A stretch of 64,000 nt of DNA, taken from Saprospiraceae bacterium (GTDB taxonomy: Bacteria; Bacteroidota; Bacteroidia; Chitinophagales; Saprospiraceae). Each line of letters opens with the position of its first letter. Position 1 is the first letter of the stretch. The position numbers and the translations under genes were made by a program. The notes under the pieces are model-generated. The model ran no database searches, had not been told where the DNA came from, and worked only from the letters and a program-made list of their open reading frames with translations. This document shows, piece by piece, positions 26,591 to 34,413 of the stretch. The DNA lies in contig JADLHT010000003.1 of the NCBI GenBank assembly GCA_020848695.1, positions 1-64,000 of the forward strand. The letters run 5' to 3'.

Positions 26591-27457
26591 CTAATTCGTA
26601 TTTATCGGGTTAATCACTGGTACTGTGTACCAAGCTTCGTATTTTACTTTTTTTACTTTATGCATAAAGTCCAGAAAAGCTCTTGAAACTATAGTGCGAT
26701 GATTGTATCCAAACCATTCTTTAGTATGGATATAATCGAAATCATTATCAATTTCGAACTTAGGAAAATAATCTATTAATGTTGATTTTGAATACAACTT
26801 TTGATTGCAAAATTCACATGCTGCAAATTGCCCATAAGCTGAATTTTTATTCATTGGATTCATTGATTCATCATAAACTGTATTATCTATCAAAAGATTA
26901 GAACTCGAATAAGGTGGAATTAAACAGATACTATTAAGACTCAAAGATCTATTCTTGCCAAAAATAATTGGTCTAGGCTTGAATTTCCATTTTTTAAAAA
27001 TATTTTCATAATTATCTTTGGTTGTAAACCATACGTTATATAACAGCTCAGAGCAATATACTAATTCTGAATTTTTCATTTTTGGCTCTTTATCAAAATG
27101 AATTGGCTCTTCCAATAATTTAATAGAATGTGGTAAGTTACAATTGCAACATAATTTTCCATAAGATTCACACAGACAATCAAGTATTTGCTCCTTTGGT
27201 CCTTTTAAATCTTTTGGAGACCATTCTAATAAGTAATGTGTAGCTTTATTGATCTCATTCACATCATAAATTGCAAAGTTTTTTTTTGATCTTCCTTCTT
27301 TTGCCTTTGATGTTATATTAATTATCTCATCAAATTGAGCATGGTCATCAAAAACTTTGAATGAAGCTGGTCCTAATTCTATTTTAATTCCGAGCTCATT
27401 TAATGATTTAACTTCATCAAGATTCCAATTTCCATAACAATAATAATTTAACTTCAT
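26591..27457 (-). CDS. Putative immunity protein for the adjacent nuclease toxin
   Basis: A 288-residue protein without signal peptide that starts 14 bp downstream of the toxin gene, in the same operon. Two cysteine clusters (CLCESYGKLCCNC near residues 94-106 and CEFC near 213-216) could bind zinc. The C-terminal TIVSRAFLDFMHK...YTVPV resembles the end of DUF1629/Imm-type immunity proteins. Position directly behind a toxin with a nuclease tip is the usual layout for the cognate immunity protein, which would neutralise the toxin in the cytoplasm. No closer family is recognised. Confidence 0.5.
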   Translation of the reverse strand: MKLNYYCYGNWNLDEVKSLNELGIKIELGPASFKVFDDHAQFDEIINITSKAKEGRSKKNFAIYDVNEINKATHYLLEWSPKDLKGPKEQILDCLCESYGKLCCNCNLPHSIKLLEEPIHFDKEPKMKNSELVYCSELLYNVWFTTKDNYENIFKKWKFKPRPIIFGKNRSLSLNSICLIPPYSSSNLLIDNTVYDESMNPMNKNSAYGQFAACEFCNQKLYSKSTLIDYFPKFEIDNDFDYIHTKEWFGYNHRTIVSRAFLDFMHKVKKVKYEAWYTVPVINPINTN

Positions 27458-27471
27458 ATCGTATTGGAGTT

Positions 27472-29349
27472 TTATAAACCTAATATTTCTAATATCTCGG
27501 GGTAGCCTTTATAAATCTCCTTTGCAGCATCTTTAACATCTTGCTTGGTAACGGTATGAACGTTTGGGGGATCCATATTTTTTCTTCCGATTTTATTCAA
27601 CCATGCTTCTGTAAATTTATCGTGGTCTTGTTTAGTAAGCACAATAGACTTCCACTTATTAGTATTAGAACCAAGCCATTCCGTAACTAAGGAATTTTGT
27701 GCTAAACGTATTTCAATTAGATGATGTACTTCTGGTTTAAGTAGCTTATCGCCTTTTATCGCCCCTAATGATTCAAGCTTGGACTCATTATTTTTAACTG
27801 CCTTGGTTAGATTTTCATAATCATCAATCCCAAAAAATTTAGACAGCTTGCTTGATGAAGTAAAATTCTTGAAAGACTTCCAATAAATATTATTAATAAA
27901 ATCATTAAGTTCATCACTTGAACTTCTTAACTTATTTAATTTATTATTGTCAACAGTATTATTTAAAATCTGTTTTAAGTTATCCCTTGCATTTGGTCCA
28001 CTTAATCTAGACTTTAACTTAGGAATTATTTTTTTGGAATGCTTTGCTGCTGCTTCTACATCATCACCTGCAGCACCAAGCATAAATTGTTTAACTAATT
28101 CACCTAGGCTAAATACGCTTACACTAGGAATGAATTCAGTTTTTGACCCTGACTGGTAATTATTAAAGCTTAATAAATATTGTACAGCAGCAGTTAATCC
28201 GTTGATAATAGCCTTGTTTTTTGCTGAAGCAGTTTGCCCACCAAATAGACTAGCAACAAAATTTAATGTTCCATTTTTAAATGCTTCTTTTAGACTTGCT
28301 CCATCTAATTCTAATGTATTCCAGGCAGTGGCCCAATCAGAGCCAGTTGAAAATTTTTCAAAAACAAGCTGTATTAAGCAATCAAAGAAAATCTCAGATC
28401 CAATTTCATAAACTAGTCGTACTGCATACACTAGTGCTTGTGGTGTAGCAACTAAGTTTGCTCCGGATGGATCTAATGCTACATTAAGCAAAATGACATA
28501 TTGTCCATCCTTCTCGATTACTACCGCATCTTTCCAATTTCCATTCGTTGGTTTATCAACTTTAAATAAGGTATCATTAGATTTATCAAATTTCCTCATT
28601 CTAGCATAACCACCTCCATTTTGAAGAAATGATTTCATAGAATATGTTAGGTCAAATCCATGATCTTCAAAATCTAACTTAATGTCAATAGTTCCAATTA
28701 CTCCTCCACCTGGCGGAGTATTAAAAACATAAATATCATTTGGGCTAAGTTGAAAATATTCAGCAGACAACAGTGCATCAATCATTTCTTGGGCCGAATA
28801 CCCTTGGCATTTTGTATTAGTATTACAGCAACTAATTTTTCTCTCTAAAGAATTGCTTGCCTTAGCGAGGCCATTTGTTATTCCTACAGCTAAATTTGGG
28901 CTTAATAATTCTCTTCTTGCTTCGCCTTCAATTATACCTCGAAGCATTGCGCTAGCATCTGCATCGATACAATTAAAATTAGTAGTATTTGGAAATTTAA
29001 CTATCGTCTTGACATCAAAGTTAAACTTAGTATTATTTGATAAATAGATATGTAGGATGTAGTAATTAGCTGCCTGACCTGCTTTAGTTTCTGCCTCTTC
29101 CCAAGCTTTAAGCATGTTTCCATGCATATTTTCTTCATATACATAACTGCTGAATTCAAGAACTTTAAACTGAGATCTAAACTCTATTGGTAAGACTTCA
29201 GCAAACTTTGTTGCAGCAGCCTCAATAACACTTGCATTCTTATTCTGTCCAGTATAATCAGCAAGAACTTGATAATACGATTGAGAGACTAATCCTGTTA
29301 TTGAGATTAAGCTGGCTATGAAGATCGATCTTATTTTATTAAGTAACAT
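27472..29349 (-). CDS. Sec-exported polymorphic toxin with C-terminal HNH/EndoVII-like nuclease domain
   Basis: A 625-residue protein with a signal peptide (residues about 1-25, ISITGLVSQS). Residues about 26-250 and 250-520 form an exported body that I do not recognise, with several small-residue-rich helices. The last ~90 residues form a toxin tip: KPEVHHLIEIR (His542-His543), then WKSIVLTKQDHDKFTEAW (His576) and a tail YKGYPEILEILGL. The HHLIExR...LT-x-x-H-x-x-FT-x-x-W layout is that of an HNH/EndoVII-superfamily nuclease tip found at the ends of Rhs and other polymorphic toxins. There is no Rhs, PAAR or T9SS signal, so the export route beyond Sec is unclear. It lies between an integrase fragment and its immunity-like partner. 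Confidence 0.7.
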   Translation of the reverse strand: MLLNKIRSIFIASLISITGLVSQSYYQVLADYTGQNKNASVIEAAATKFAEVLPIEFRSQFKVLEFSSYVYEENMHGNMLKAWEEAETKAGQAANYYILHIYLSNNTKFNFDVKTIVKFPNTTNFNCIDADASAMLRGIIEGEARRELLSPNLAVGITNGLAKASNSLERKISCCNTNTKCQGYSAQEMIDALLSAEYFQLSPNDIYVFNTPPGGGVIGTIDIKLDFEDHGFDLTYSMKSFLQNGGGYARMRKFDKSNDTLFKVDKPTNGNWKDAVVIEKDGQYVILLNVALDPSGANLVATPQALVYAVRLVYEIGSEIFFDCLIQLVFEKFSTGSDWATAWNTLELDGASLKEAFKNGTLNFVASLFGGQTASAKNKAIINGLTAAVQYLLSFNNYQSGSKTEFIPSVSVFSLGELVKQFMLGAAGDDVEAAAKHSKKIIPKLKSRLSGPNARDNLKQILNNTVDNNKLNKLRSSSDELNDFINNIYWKSFKNFTSSSKLSKFFGIDDYENLTKAVKNNESKLESLGAIKGDKLLKPEVHHLIEIRLAQNSLVTEWLGSNTNKWKSIVLTKQDHDKFTEAWLNKIGRKNMDPPNVHTVTKQDVKDAAKEIYKGYPEILEILGL

Positions 29350-29363
29350 TTCGGGAACGTTTT

Positions 29364-29693
29364 TTAATAGTTTAATAATAATTTGTTCTTAAAGAGCGCT
29401 TTATTTTGTAAAAAGTTCTTAAGGTTGGTTAAGGAAAAGTCCAGTCCTTGTTGCTCTATTTTATTTTTTGCTTGAATTATATTAAATTTCTTTTGTTCAA
29501 TTCCATTATTAATAATTCTAGCATCTTCTTTGTTTCCAATCACTTTACCTTGATCATTATTCCATCGTTCAGGAGAGCACCGAAAACCTAAGGACAATTC
29601 TAATCTTTCGGACTTATAAGTTATTCGTAAATAAACTGGTAACTCATTACTTAAGTTAGACTTAGTTTTTCTTAAAAAAACTAAAAATATAAA
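29364..29693 (-). pseudogene. N-terminal fragment of a tyrosine recombinase (integrase)
   Basis: The minus-strand frame from about 29693 reads FLRKTKSNLSNELPVYLRI, then LSLGFRCSPERWNN and QGLDFSLTNLKNFL. It is the arm-type DNA-binding domain that begins Bacteroidota tyrosine recombinases (pattern P-x-Y-x-RI ... S-x-G-x-x-x-x-P-x-x-WN). No ATG begins it (the first codon after the upstream stop is ATT-like) and it ends after about 105 codons. The SAM-like core-binding and catalytic domains are gone. It sits 14 bp upstream of the toxin gene and about 220 bp from a tRNA gene, consistent with a decayed tRNA-targeting element. Confidence 0.7.
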
Positions 29694-29743
29694 TTACTAT
29701 TCATGTGAGAGGGTTTTACAATACTGCACAGTTAAAGTTATAA

Positions 29744-29805
29744 CGAATAATTCAGGGGATTGTTATTCGGGAGTTTTCAGGAATTTTTCAAATTGACTCC
29801 CGAAT
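29744..29805. repeat. Nested inverted repeats between integrase fragment and tRNA
   Basis: A perfect 10-bp inverted repeat attcgggagt (29765-29774) / actcccgaat (29796-29805) has a 21-nt spacer. It overlaps a second 7-bp pair cgaataa (29744-29750) / ttattcg (29763-29769). No T run follows, so it is not an ordinary terminator. The place, beside an integrase remnant and a tRNA, would suit a recombination or operator site. Confidence 0.45.
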
Positions 29806-29916
29806 TACTCAGCAATGTTTTGATTACTAATGAACGAATTGAACTCTTATTAAAAAAAATTGACGTTGAAATTCAACAATTTATACATTTATAAATCATT
29901 TTGAATTCTCTACTTG

Positions 29917-29990
29917 TGGTCCCACTTGGGCTCGAACCAAGGACCCTCTGATTATGAGTCAGATGCTCTAACCGACTGAGCTATGGGACC
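29917..29990 (-). tRNA. tRNA with CAU anticodon (elongator Met or Ile2)
   Basis: The minus strand folds as a full cloverleaf: acceptor GGTCCCA/TGGGACC, D arm AGCTCAGTCGGTTAGAGC, anticodon stem TCTGA/TCAGA with loop CTCATAA (anticodon CAT), and T arm with GGTTCGAGCC. The G1-C72 pair excludes an initiator tRNA. I cannot tell Met from lysidine-type Ile2 by eye. The CCA end is not encoded. Confidence 0.9.
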
Positions 29991-30025
29991 TGAAATACCT
30001 ACTGACTTATTTTTAAAAAGTGCTG

Positions 30026-30033
30026 CAAAGGTA
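30026..30033 (-). promoter_or_regulatory. Promoter -7 box of the CAU tRNA
   Basis: The + strand reads CAAAGGTA, i.e. TACCTTTG on the minus strand (TAnnTTTG), 35 bp upstream of the tRNA 5' end. An identical TACCTTTGCAGC context precedes rplU. Confidence 0.5.
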
Positions 30034-30058
30034 ATTTTATTTCAGAACATGAAAACTT

Positions 30059-31012
30059 CTAAATTTTATCTGCATCTTCTAGATAGATTAGTTTAGTAAG
30101 TACATTTCCAACCATACCCAAGGTCTTTGGGTCTATGGCATTCATATCATCTTTTTGGGTATGCCAGTGCGGGACAAAATTGGTCTTGCTACCTAAGGGT
30201 CTGTTGATGATGTCGATCATTGGAATTCTTGCGATCTGATTGACAAAAATGTGATCATCTACTAATCCGACTCCTGCCTGATTCACAAAATGTTTTTCAT
30301 AGCCCAAATCTTTTGCAAGCTTCCAAACTTTCTCTATAACTTTTGGTGCAAAATATTGAGAATATTCTTCTTTGTTAAAATTTGGATTGGCAGCACCTAC
30401 CATATCCAACAATATACCATAATCAGCCCGATATCCGGCAATATGATGATTGCGTGACCAATGTTGGCTGCCTAGACACCAGGATTCCATAGCACCATTG
30501 TCATCACCATAGTCCTCCGCATCAAACAAGATCAAATCAATACCTAGTTTATCCAGCTTTTTTTGATTCAGAATTCTGGACAACTCAATAATTATTCCGG
30601 CACCACTTGCACCATCATCTGCCCCTAAAACCGGAATTTTAAGCTTCGTGCTATCTAATTCCTGATCCGAAAAAGGACGTGAATCCCAATGAGCTGCAAT
30701 AATGATTCTGTGTTTCGATTGAATATTATAACTGGCAATAATATTAGCAGCCTTATGTTCTTTACCATCAAAGGTTTTAGCAATAAACTCTTGTTCAATT
30801 ACTTCAGCACCATTCTTCTTAAACTCACTGACAAACCAAGCTCTGCATTGGCTATGTGCCTCCGTTCCCGGAACTCTTGGTCCAAATTCAACTTGCTTTT
30901 TAACGGCTTGATAAGCTTGATTTTGATCAAATTCAGGGATATTCTTCAGTGGATCATTTTTACAACTGGAAATAAGAAAAAGCAAAAACAAATATTTTAA
31001 AACAGGATTCAT
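30059..31012 (-). CDS. M28-family metallopeptidase lipoprotein (glutaminyl cyclase-like)
   Basis: A 317-residue lipoprotein: signal then lipobox ISSCKND. The M28 fold motifs are present: AAHWDSRP (first zinc His/Asp), GADDGASGAG (bridging Asp), LILFDAEDYGD (catalytic/zinc Glu-Asp) and the late VDDHIFVN His. The EFGPRVPGTEAH and WHTQKDDMN segments are typical of bacterial glutaminyl-peptide cyclotransferase-like or aminopeptidase members. It would act on peptide N-termini in the periplasm or on the outer-membrane surface. Single gene between two tRNAs. Confidence 0.85.
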   Translation of the reverse strand: MNPVLKYLFLLFLISSCKNDPLKNIPEFDQNQAYQAVKKQVEFGPRVPGTEAHSQCRAWFVSEFKKNGAEVIEQEFIAKTFDGKEHKAANIIASYNIQSKHRIIIAAHWDSRPFSDQELDSTKLKIPVLGADDGASGAGIIIELSRILNQKKLDKLGIDLILFDAEDYGDDNGAMESWCLGSQHWSRNHHIAGYRADYGILLDMVGAANPNFNKEEYSQYFAPKVIEKVWKLAKDLGYEKHFVNQAGVGLVDDHIFVNQIARIPMIDIINRPLGSKTNFVPHWHTQKDDMNAIDPKTLGMVGNVLTKLIYLEDADKI

Positions 31013-31078
31013 CGCTGATTTGTATGTTCTTTAATTCAGAAAATAAAGATTCAATAAATACAATGTGCTTTCTCTATG

Positions 31079-31149
31079 TTGACCCATAAGGATTCGAACC
31101 TTAACAGACAGAACCAAAATCTGTAGTGCTACCGTTACACCATGGGTCA
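31079..31149 (-). tRNA. tRNA-Gln (UUG)
   Basis: The minus strand reads TGACCCATGGTGTAACGG as acceptor and D arm, anticodon stem ACAGA/TCTGT with loop TTTTGGT (anticodon TTG), T arm AAGGTTCGAATCCTT and acceptor end ATGGGTCA. This is a complete cloverleaf; CCA is not encoded. A TAATTTTG promoter box lies at 31169-31176 on the same strand. Confidence 0.92.
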
Positions 31150-31168
31150 GTTTGTCAATTTTGGAGCG

Positions 31169-31176
31169 CAAAATTA
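31169..31176 (-). promoter_or_regulatory. Promoter -7 box of tRNA-Gln
   Basis: The + strand reads CAAAATTA, i.e. TAATTTTG on the minus strand (TAnnTTTG), about 20 bp upstream of the tRNA 5' end. Confidence 0.5.
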
Positions 31177-31294
31177 ATAAGTTCAGTTTAATGTATGTAA
31201 TAATTTGTGTCAAACAAAATATAATACTTCCAAAAATTATTTAAAATTTTGATATTCAATACTTTAAATATTGATTTAACAACAAATTGTATCC

Positions 31295-31390
31295 ATGAAA
31301 ATACTGAATTTGCAGAAATCAGGGTTTCTACTGAAGTTTGGATTAATTAGACTATGGATCTTTGTCCTGTTCATGAGTCAATTGTTTTAA
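31295..31390 (+). CDS. Possible 31-residue membrane peptide
   Basis: A short frame ATG...TAA encodes 31 residues: a Lys-containing N-terminus (MKILNLQKS) followed by a hydrophobic stretch (GLIRLWIFVLFMSQLF) able to span or lie in the membrane. A strong terminator follows 33 bp later (31424-31450). That terminator is otherwise unexplained on the + strand, because no other gene runs into it from the left on this strand. The frame may be chance. No homologue is known to me. Confidence 0.3.
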   Translation: MKILNLQKSGFLLKFGLIRLWIFVLFMSQLF

Positions 31391-31423
31391 AGAAGTAAAG
31401 TTGAGTTAAATCTCCCCCAAAAC

Positions 31424-31450
31424 AAAAGGCGATCTATCGGATCGCCTTTT
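31424..31450 (+). terminator. Rho-independent terminator
   Basis: A perfect 11-bp stem (aaaaggcgatc at 31424-31434 with gatcgcctttt at 31440-31450) and a 5-nt loop tatcg, followed by a T-rich stretch. It is flanked by A on one side and T on the other, so it could work in both directions. It precedes the next gene's promoter box by only 3 bp. Confidence 0.8.
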
Positions 31451-31452
31451 GT

Positions 31453-31460
31453 TATTTTTG
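31453..31460 (+). promoter_or_regulatory. Promoter -7 box of the beta-helix protein gene
   Basis: TATTTTTG (TAnnTTTG) ends 5 bp before the ATG at 31466, directly behind the terminator hairpin. It implies a leaderless or nearly leaderless message. Confidence 0.45.
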
Positions 31461-31465
31461 CAGCT

Positions 31466-33100
31466 ATGTATGATTTGAACTATAGAAGACTACTTTTTCT
31501 TTTTATTATAATATTTTTAGTAATTATTGATGTTTTCTCCAGAAGTCTGTATGTTTCTTCAAGCAAAGGCTCAGACAAAAATTCCGGAGAGAGTAAATCA
31601 CAAGCTTTTCTAACAATCCAATATGCAGCAGATCAAAGCCAGGCAGGAGATACTATATTAATTGACTCCGGATACTATGCGAGCTATCACAAAGTTCTTT
31701 TGCGTATAACACGATCAGGAGAAAAAGGAAGACCAATAGTTTATAAGAATCTTTATAGCCAAAGACCTGTTTTCTATGTAAGCAATGAAGCGGCGATATC
31801 ACTATTAAATGTTTTTTACATTGAAATTGAAGGAATTGAAATTACTTCCGATCCGGATTTTGAAAATAGATTTACCAATCAGGAATTTCCATTTAATTTA
31901 ACCTCCAAAGGTCACGGAATACAGATTGAACGATCTCGTGATCCAAATTTTTTCTCGCATCATATTCGAATAAAAGATAATTATATTCATGATTGTCCTG
32001 GATCAGCAATTGATGTATTCAGTGCGGATTACCTCGAAATCCTTTTCAATACCCTTGAATCCAATGGTAGATTCAGTTCAGTAAGTAATTGCGGAATCAG
32101 AATTCAGTTTCTTCAGGAATTAGATCAGGCCAATACGGATCACATCAAGATTATGTATAATCAGATCAGTAATCAAAGAATACAGGGAACGTTGTCAAAA
32201 ATCAACAATAGCTGTGAAGAAAATTATGGGGCCTCCGGAATTGCCATTCGAAACAACCGGTTTGATCCCCTGCAAGCCTTAAAGCTTGCATATTCTCAAA
32301 AAATTAGAATTTGTGATAACCTCATTTATCTAAATGGTGGTCTGGCAATTGACATATTTGAAACCAATAATTTTTTTATAAACAATAATACTTGTTATCA
32401 GAATAATCAAAATCCCGAATCGACATGCGGTGAAGTTCAAATCAATAAATCCAAGAATTGTTTAGTTCAGAATAATATATTTTACTCTCGAATTGGGATG
32501 AAAGGAAGTTCGGTTTCGAACTATGAGAATATTCAATTCAGAAATAATTTGTACTTCAATTCTAAATCAAATTTTAAAGGTGAAAAAGACTTAAACGAAG
32601 ATCCTCAATTTACCAGATTGGATCATCATGGCGGAATTTTTGAGTTTGAGTTAAGACCTAAAAGTCCAGCAATCAATACCGGTACATTAGAAGGAATTAA
32701 TTCAATTGACTTTCACGGACACAAAAGAGTTATTAGTCTGAATGTTGATCTAGGGGCTATTGAATATACAGGAACCTTACCCAGACCGCGAGATTCGGAA
32801 TTAATGCGAATTGACAGAAGACATATGAGTGTAAGTTGGCAGGCGTCTTACTCGCAGACAACAGGTCAGATAATAATACACAACAGCAAAGGAGACATTT
32901 ATTCAGCAAAGCTCTACAACCATTTGGGAAAGTTATTAATGCAGAATTTGAATATTAATGGAGCGAAAAGGGGAATTGAATTTGACGTAAGTGGATTGCC
33001 AAATGGATTATATTTTCTATTGGCATTTTCCGGATCTGATAAATATACTTCCAAGTATATGGTGAAAAACACATTCGAAAATTTGTACCGAGAGAATTAG
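31466..33100 (+). CDS. Secreted right-handed beta-helix protein with T9SS type A signal
   Basis: A 544-residue protein with a long hydrophobic signal (FLFIIIFLVIIDVFS). Residues about 28-75 have the DUF1565-like start (YVSSSKGSDKNSGES, TIQYAADQSQAGDTILI), followed by parallel beta-helix coils rich in the N-x-I/NNT ladder (RIKDNYIHDCPGSAIDV, NSKNCLVQNNIFYS). The last ~75 residues (HNSKGDIYSAKLYNHLGKLL...LPNGLYFLL) are a type A T9SS sorting signal. The fold is typical of carbohydrate-binding or polysaccharide lyase-type proteins; no catalytic residues can be assigned. Probably a surface polysaccharide-active or adhesive protein. Confidence 0.8.
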   Translation: MYDLNYRRLLFLFIIIFLVIIDVFSRSLYVSSSKGSDKNSGESKSQAFLTIQYAADQSQAGDTILIDSGYYASYHKVLLRITRSGEKGRPIVYKNLYSQRPVFYVSNEAAISLLNVFYIEIEGIEITSDPDFENRFTNQEFPFNLTSKGHGIQIERSRDPNFFSHHIRIKDNYIHDCPGSAIDVFSADYLEILFNTLESNGRFSSVSNCGIRIQFLQELDQANTDHIKIMYNQISNQRIQGTLSKINNSCEENYGASGIAIRNNRFDPLQALKLAYSQKIRICDNLIYLNGGLAIDIFETNNFFINNNTCYQNNQNPESTCGEVQINKSKNCLVQNNIFYSRIGMKGSSVSNYENIQFRNNLYFNSKSNFKGEKDLNEDPQFTRLDHHGGIFEFELRPKSPAINTGTLEGINSIDFHGHKRVISLNVDLGAIEYTGTLPRPRDSELMRIDRRHMSVSWQASYSQTTGQIIIHNSKGDIYSAKLYNHLGKLLMQNLNINGAKRGIEFDVSGLPNGLYFLLAFSGSDKYTSKYMVKNTFENLYREN

Positions 33101-33180
33101 AATATTATTAATTCCGTATAATCTTCCTGTTCAATAGTAAATCTATACTTGTGAAAATTGAACTTAAATGTCTTTTCAAA

Positions 33181-34386
33181 TCAATTTATGATGGCTTCTA
33201 CCCCGGGTAGAATTTTTCCTTCCAGCAATTCTAACATTGCACCTCCTCCTGTTGAAACAAAACTTACTTTTTCAGTCAACTTGAACTTATTAATCGCCGC
33301 AACAGAATCTCCTCCACCGATTAAGGAAAATGTATTATTAGTCTGCGTGGCTTCGGCAATACAAAGCGCTATTTGTTTGGTACCATTTTCAAAATTATTC
33401 ATTTCGAATACTCCCATAGGTCCATTCCATACAATGGTCTTTGATTGAAGAATAACCTGTTTGAATGATTGAATTGATTTGGGACCAATGTCCAGACCCA
33501 TCAGATCATCAGGTATATCGATTCCTTCAGTAGTTACTATTGTTGAAGAATTTTCAAATTTACTGGCACATAAAGAATCAATCGGCAGATGAATTTGTAC
33601 CTTTTTATTTTTTGCCTTTTCTAAAATGGATTTTGCAAGATCCAGTTTATCGTTTTCGCAAAGAGACTTTCCAATTTTAAATGACTGCGCCGCAAAGAAG
33701 GTATAGGCCATGCCACCACCAATAATAATATGATCACAGTGATCAACTAGATTTTCCAAAAGTGCAATCTTGTCGCTAACCTTGGCACCGCCTACAATTG
33801 CGGTAAAAGGTCTTTTTGGATGGTTAAGAATTTTATTTGCGTTGGTCAATTCTGCATCCATCAGAAGTCCAAAACCTTTGTGTTGGAGATCGAAAAACCT
33901 TGCAATTGTTGCGGTAGTTGCATGTTCGCGATGCGCTGCACCAAATGCATCATTGATATAAAATTCACCCAATTTCGCCAGTGACTCTGCCCATTGAGGA
34001 TTTCCTTTTTCTTCATCTTTTGTAAAACGGGTATTTTCAAGTAAGACAATTTCTCCTGAACGAAGATTGGAAACAATATCAAGGGTATCCTTGCCACCAC
34101 AATCTTTTGAAAAATACACCGGGGTGCTAACCAATTGAGAAAGTCTTTTAGCAACAACTTCGAGTGAAAATTTTGACCTATTTATTGTGCCATCCTCATT
34201 TAACTCTTTCAAGGGTCTTCCGAGATGAGACATTAATATAATTTTTGCACCTTGATGAATGAGGTTTTCTAAAGTTGGTAGAGACTTAATAATTCTTGTG
34301 TCGTCTGTAATAATTCCTTCTTTATTAATGGGAACATTAAAATCCACCCTAACAATTACTTTTTTTTGATGAAGATTTTGTAGCAT
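33181..34386 (-). CDS. pgk: Phosphoglycerate kinase
   Basis: Cytoplasmic glycolytic enzyme transferring phosphate from 1,3-bisphosphoglycerate to ADP. Motifs seen: VRVDFNVPI (residues 11-19), SHLGRP, ENTRFTKDEEKG, NDAFGAAHREHAT, AIVGGAKVSDKI, GPMGVFE and the nucleotide-binding GGGDSVAAI. At 401 residues it is the normal length. It starts 27 bp after gap on the same strand, forming a gap-pgk operon. Confidence 0.97.
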   Translation of the reverse strand: MLQNLHQKKVIVRVDFNVPINKEGIITDDTRIIKSLPTLENLIHQGAKIILMSHLGRPLKELNEDGTINRSKFSLEVVAKRLSQLVSTPVYFSKDCGGKDTLDIVSNLRSGEIVLLENTRFTKDEEKGNPQWAESLAKLGEFYINDAFGAAHREHATTATIARFFDLQHKGFGLLMDAELTNANKILNHPKRPFTAIVGGAKVSDKIALLENLVDHCDHIIIGGGMAYTFFAAQSFKIGKSLCENDKLDLAKSILEKAKNKKVQIHLPIDSLCASKFENSSTIVTTEGIDIPDDLMGLDIGPKSIQSFKQVILQSKTIVWNGPMGVFEMNNFENGTKQIALCIAEATQTNNTFSLIGGGDSVAAINKFKLTEKVSFVSTGGGAMLELLEGKILPGVEAIIN

Positions 34387-34413
34387 TTTATTTTTGAAAG
34401 AATGTAATTTTAA

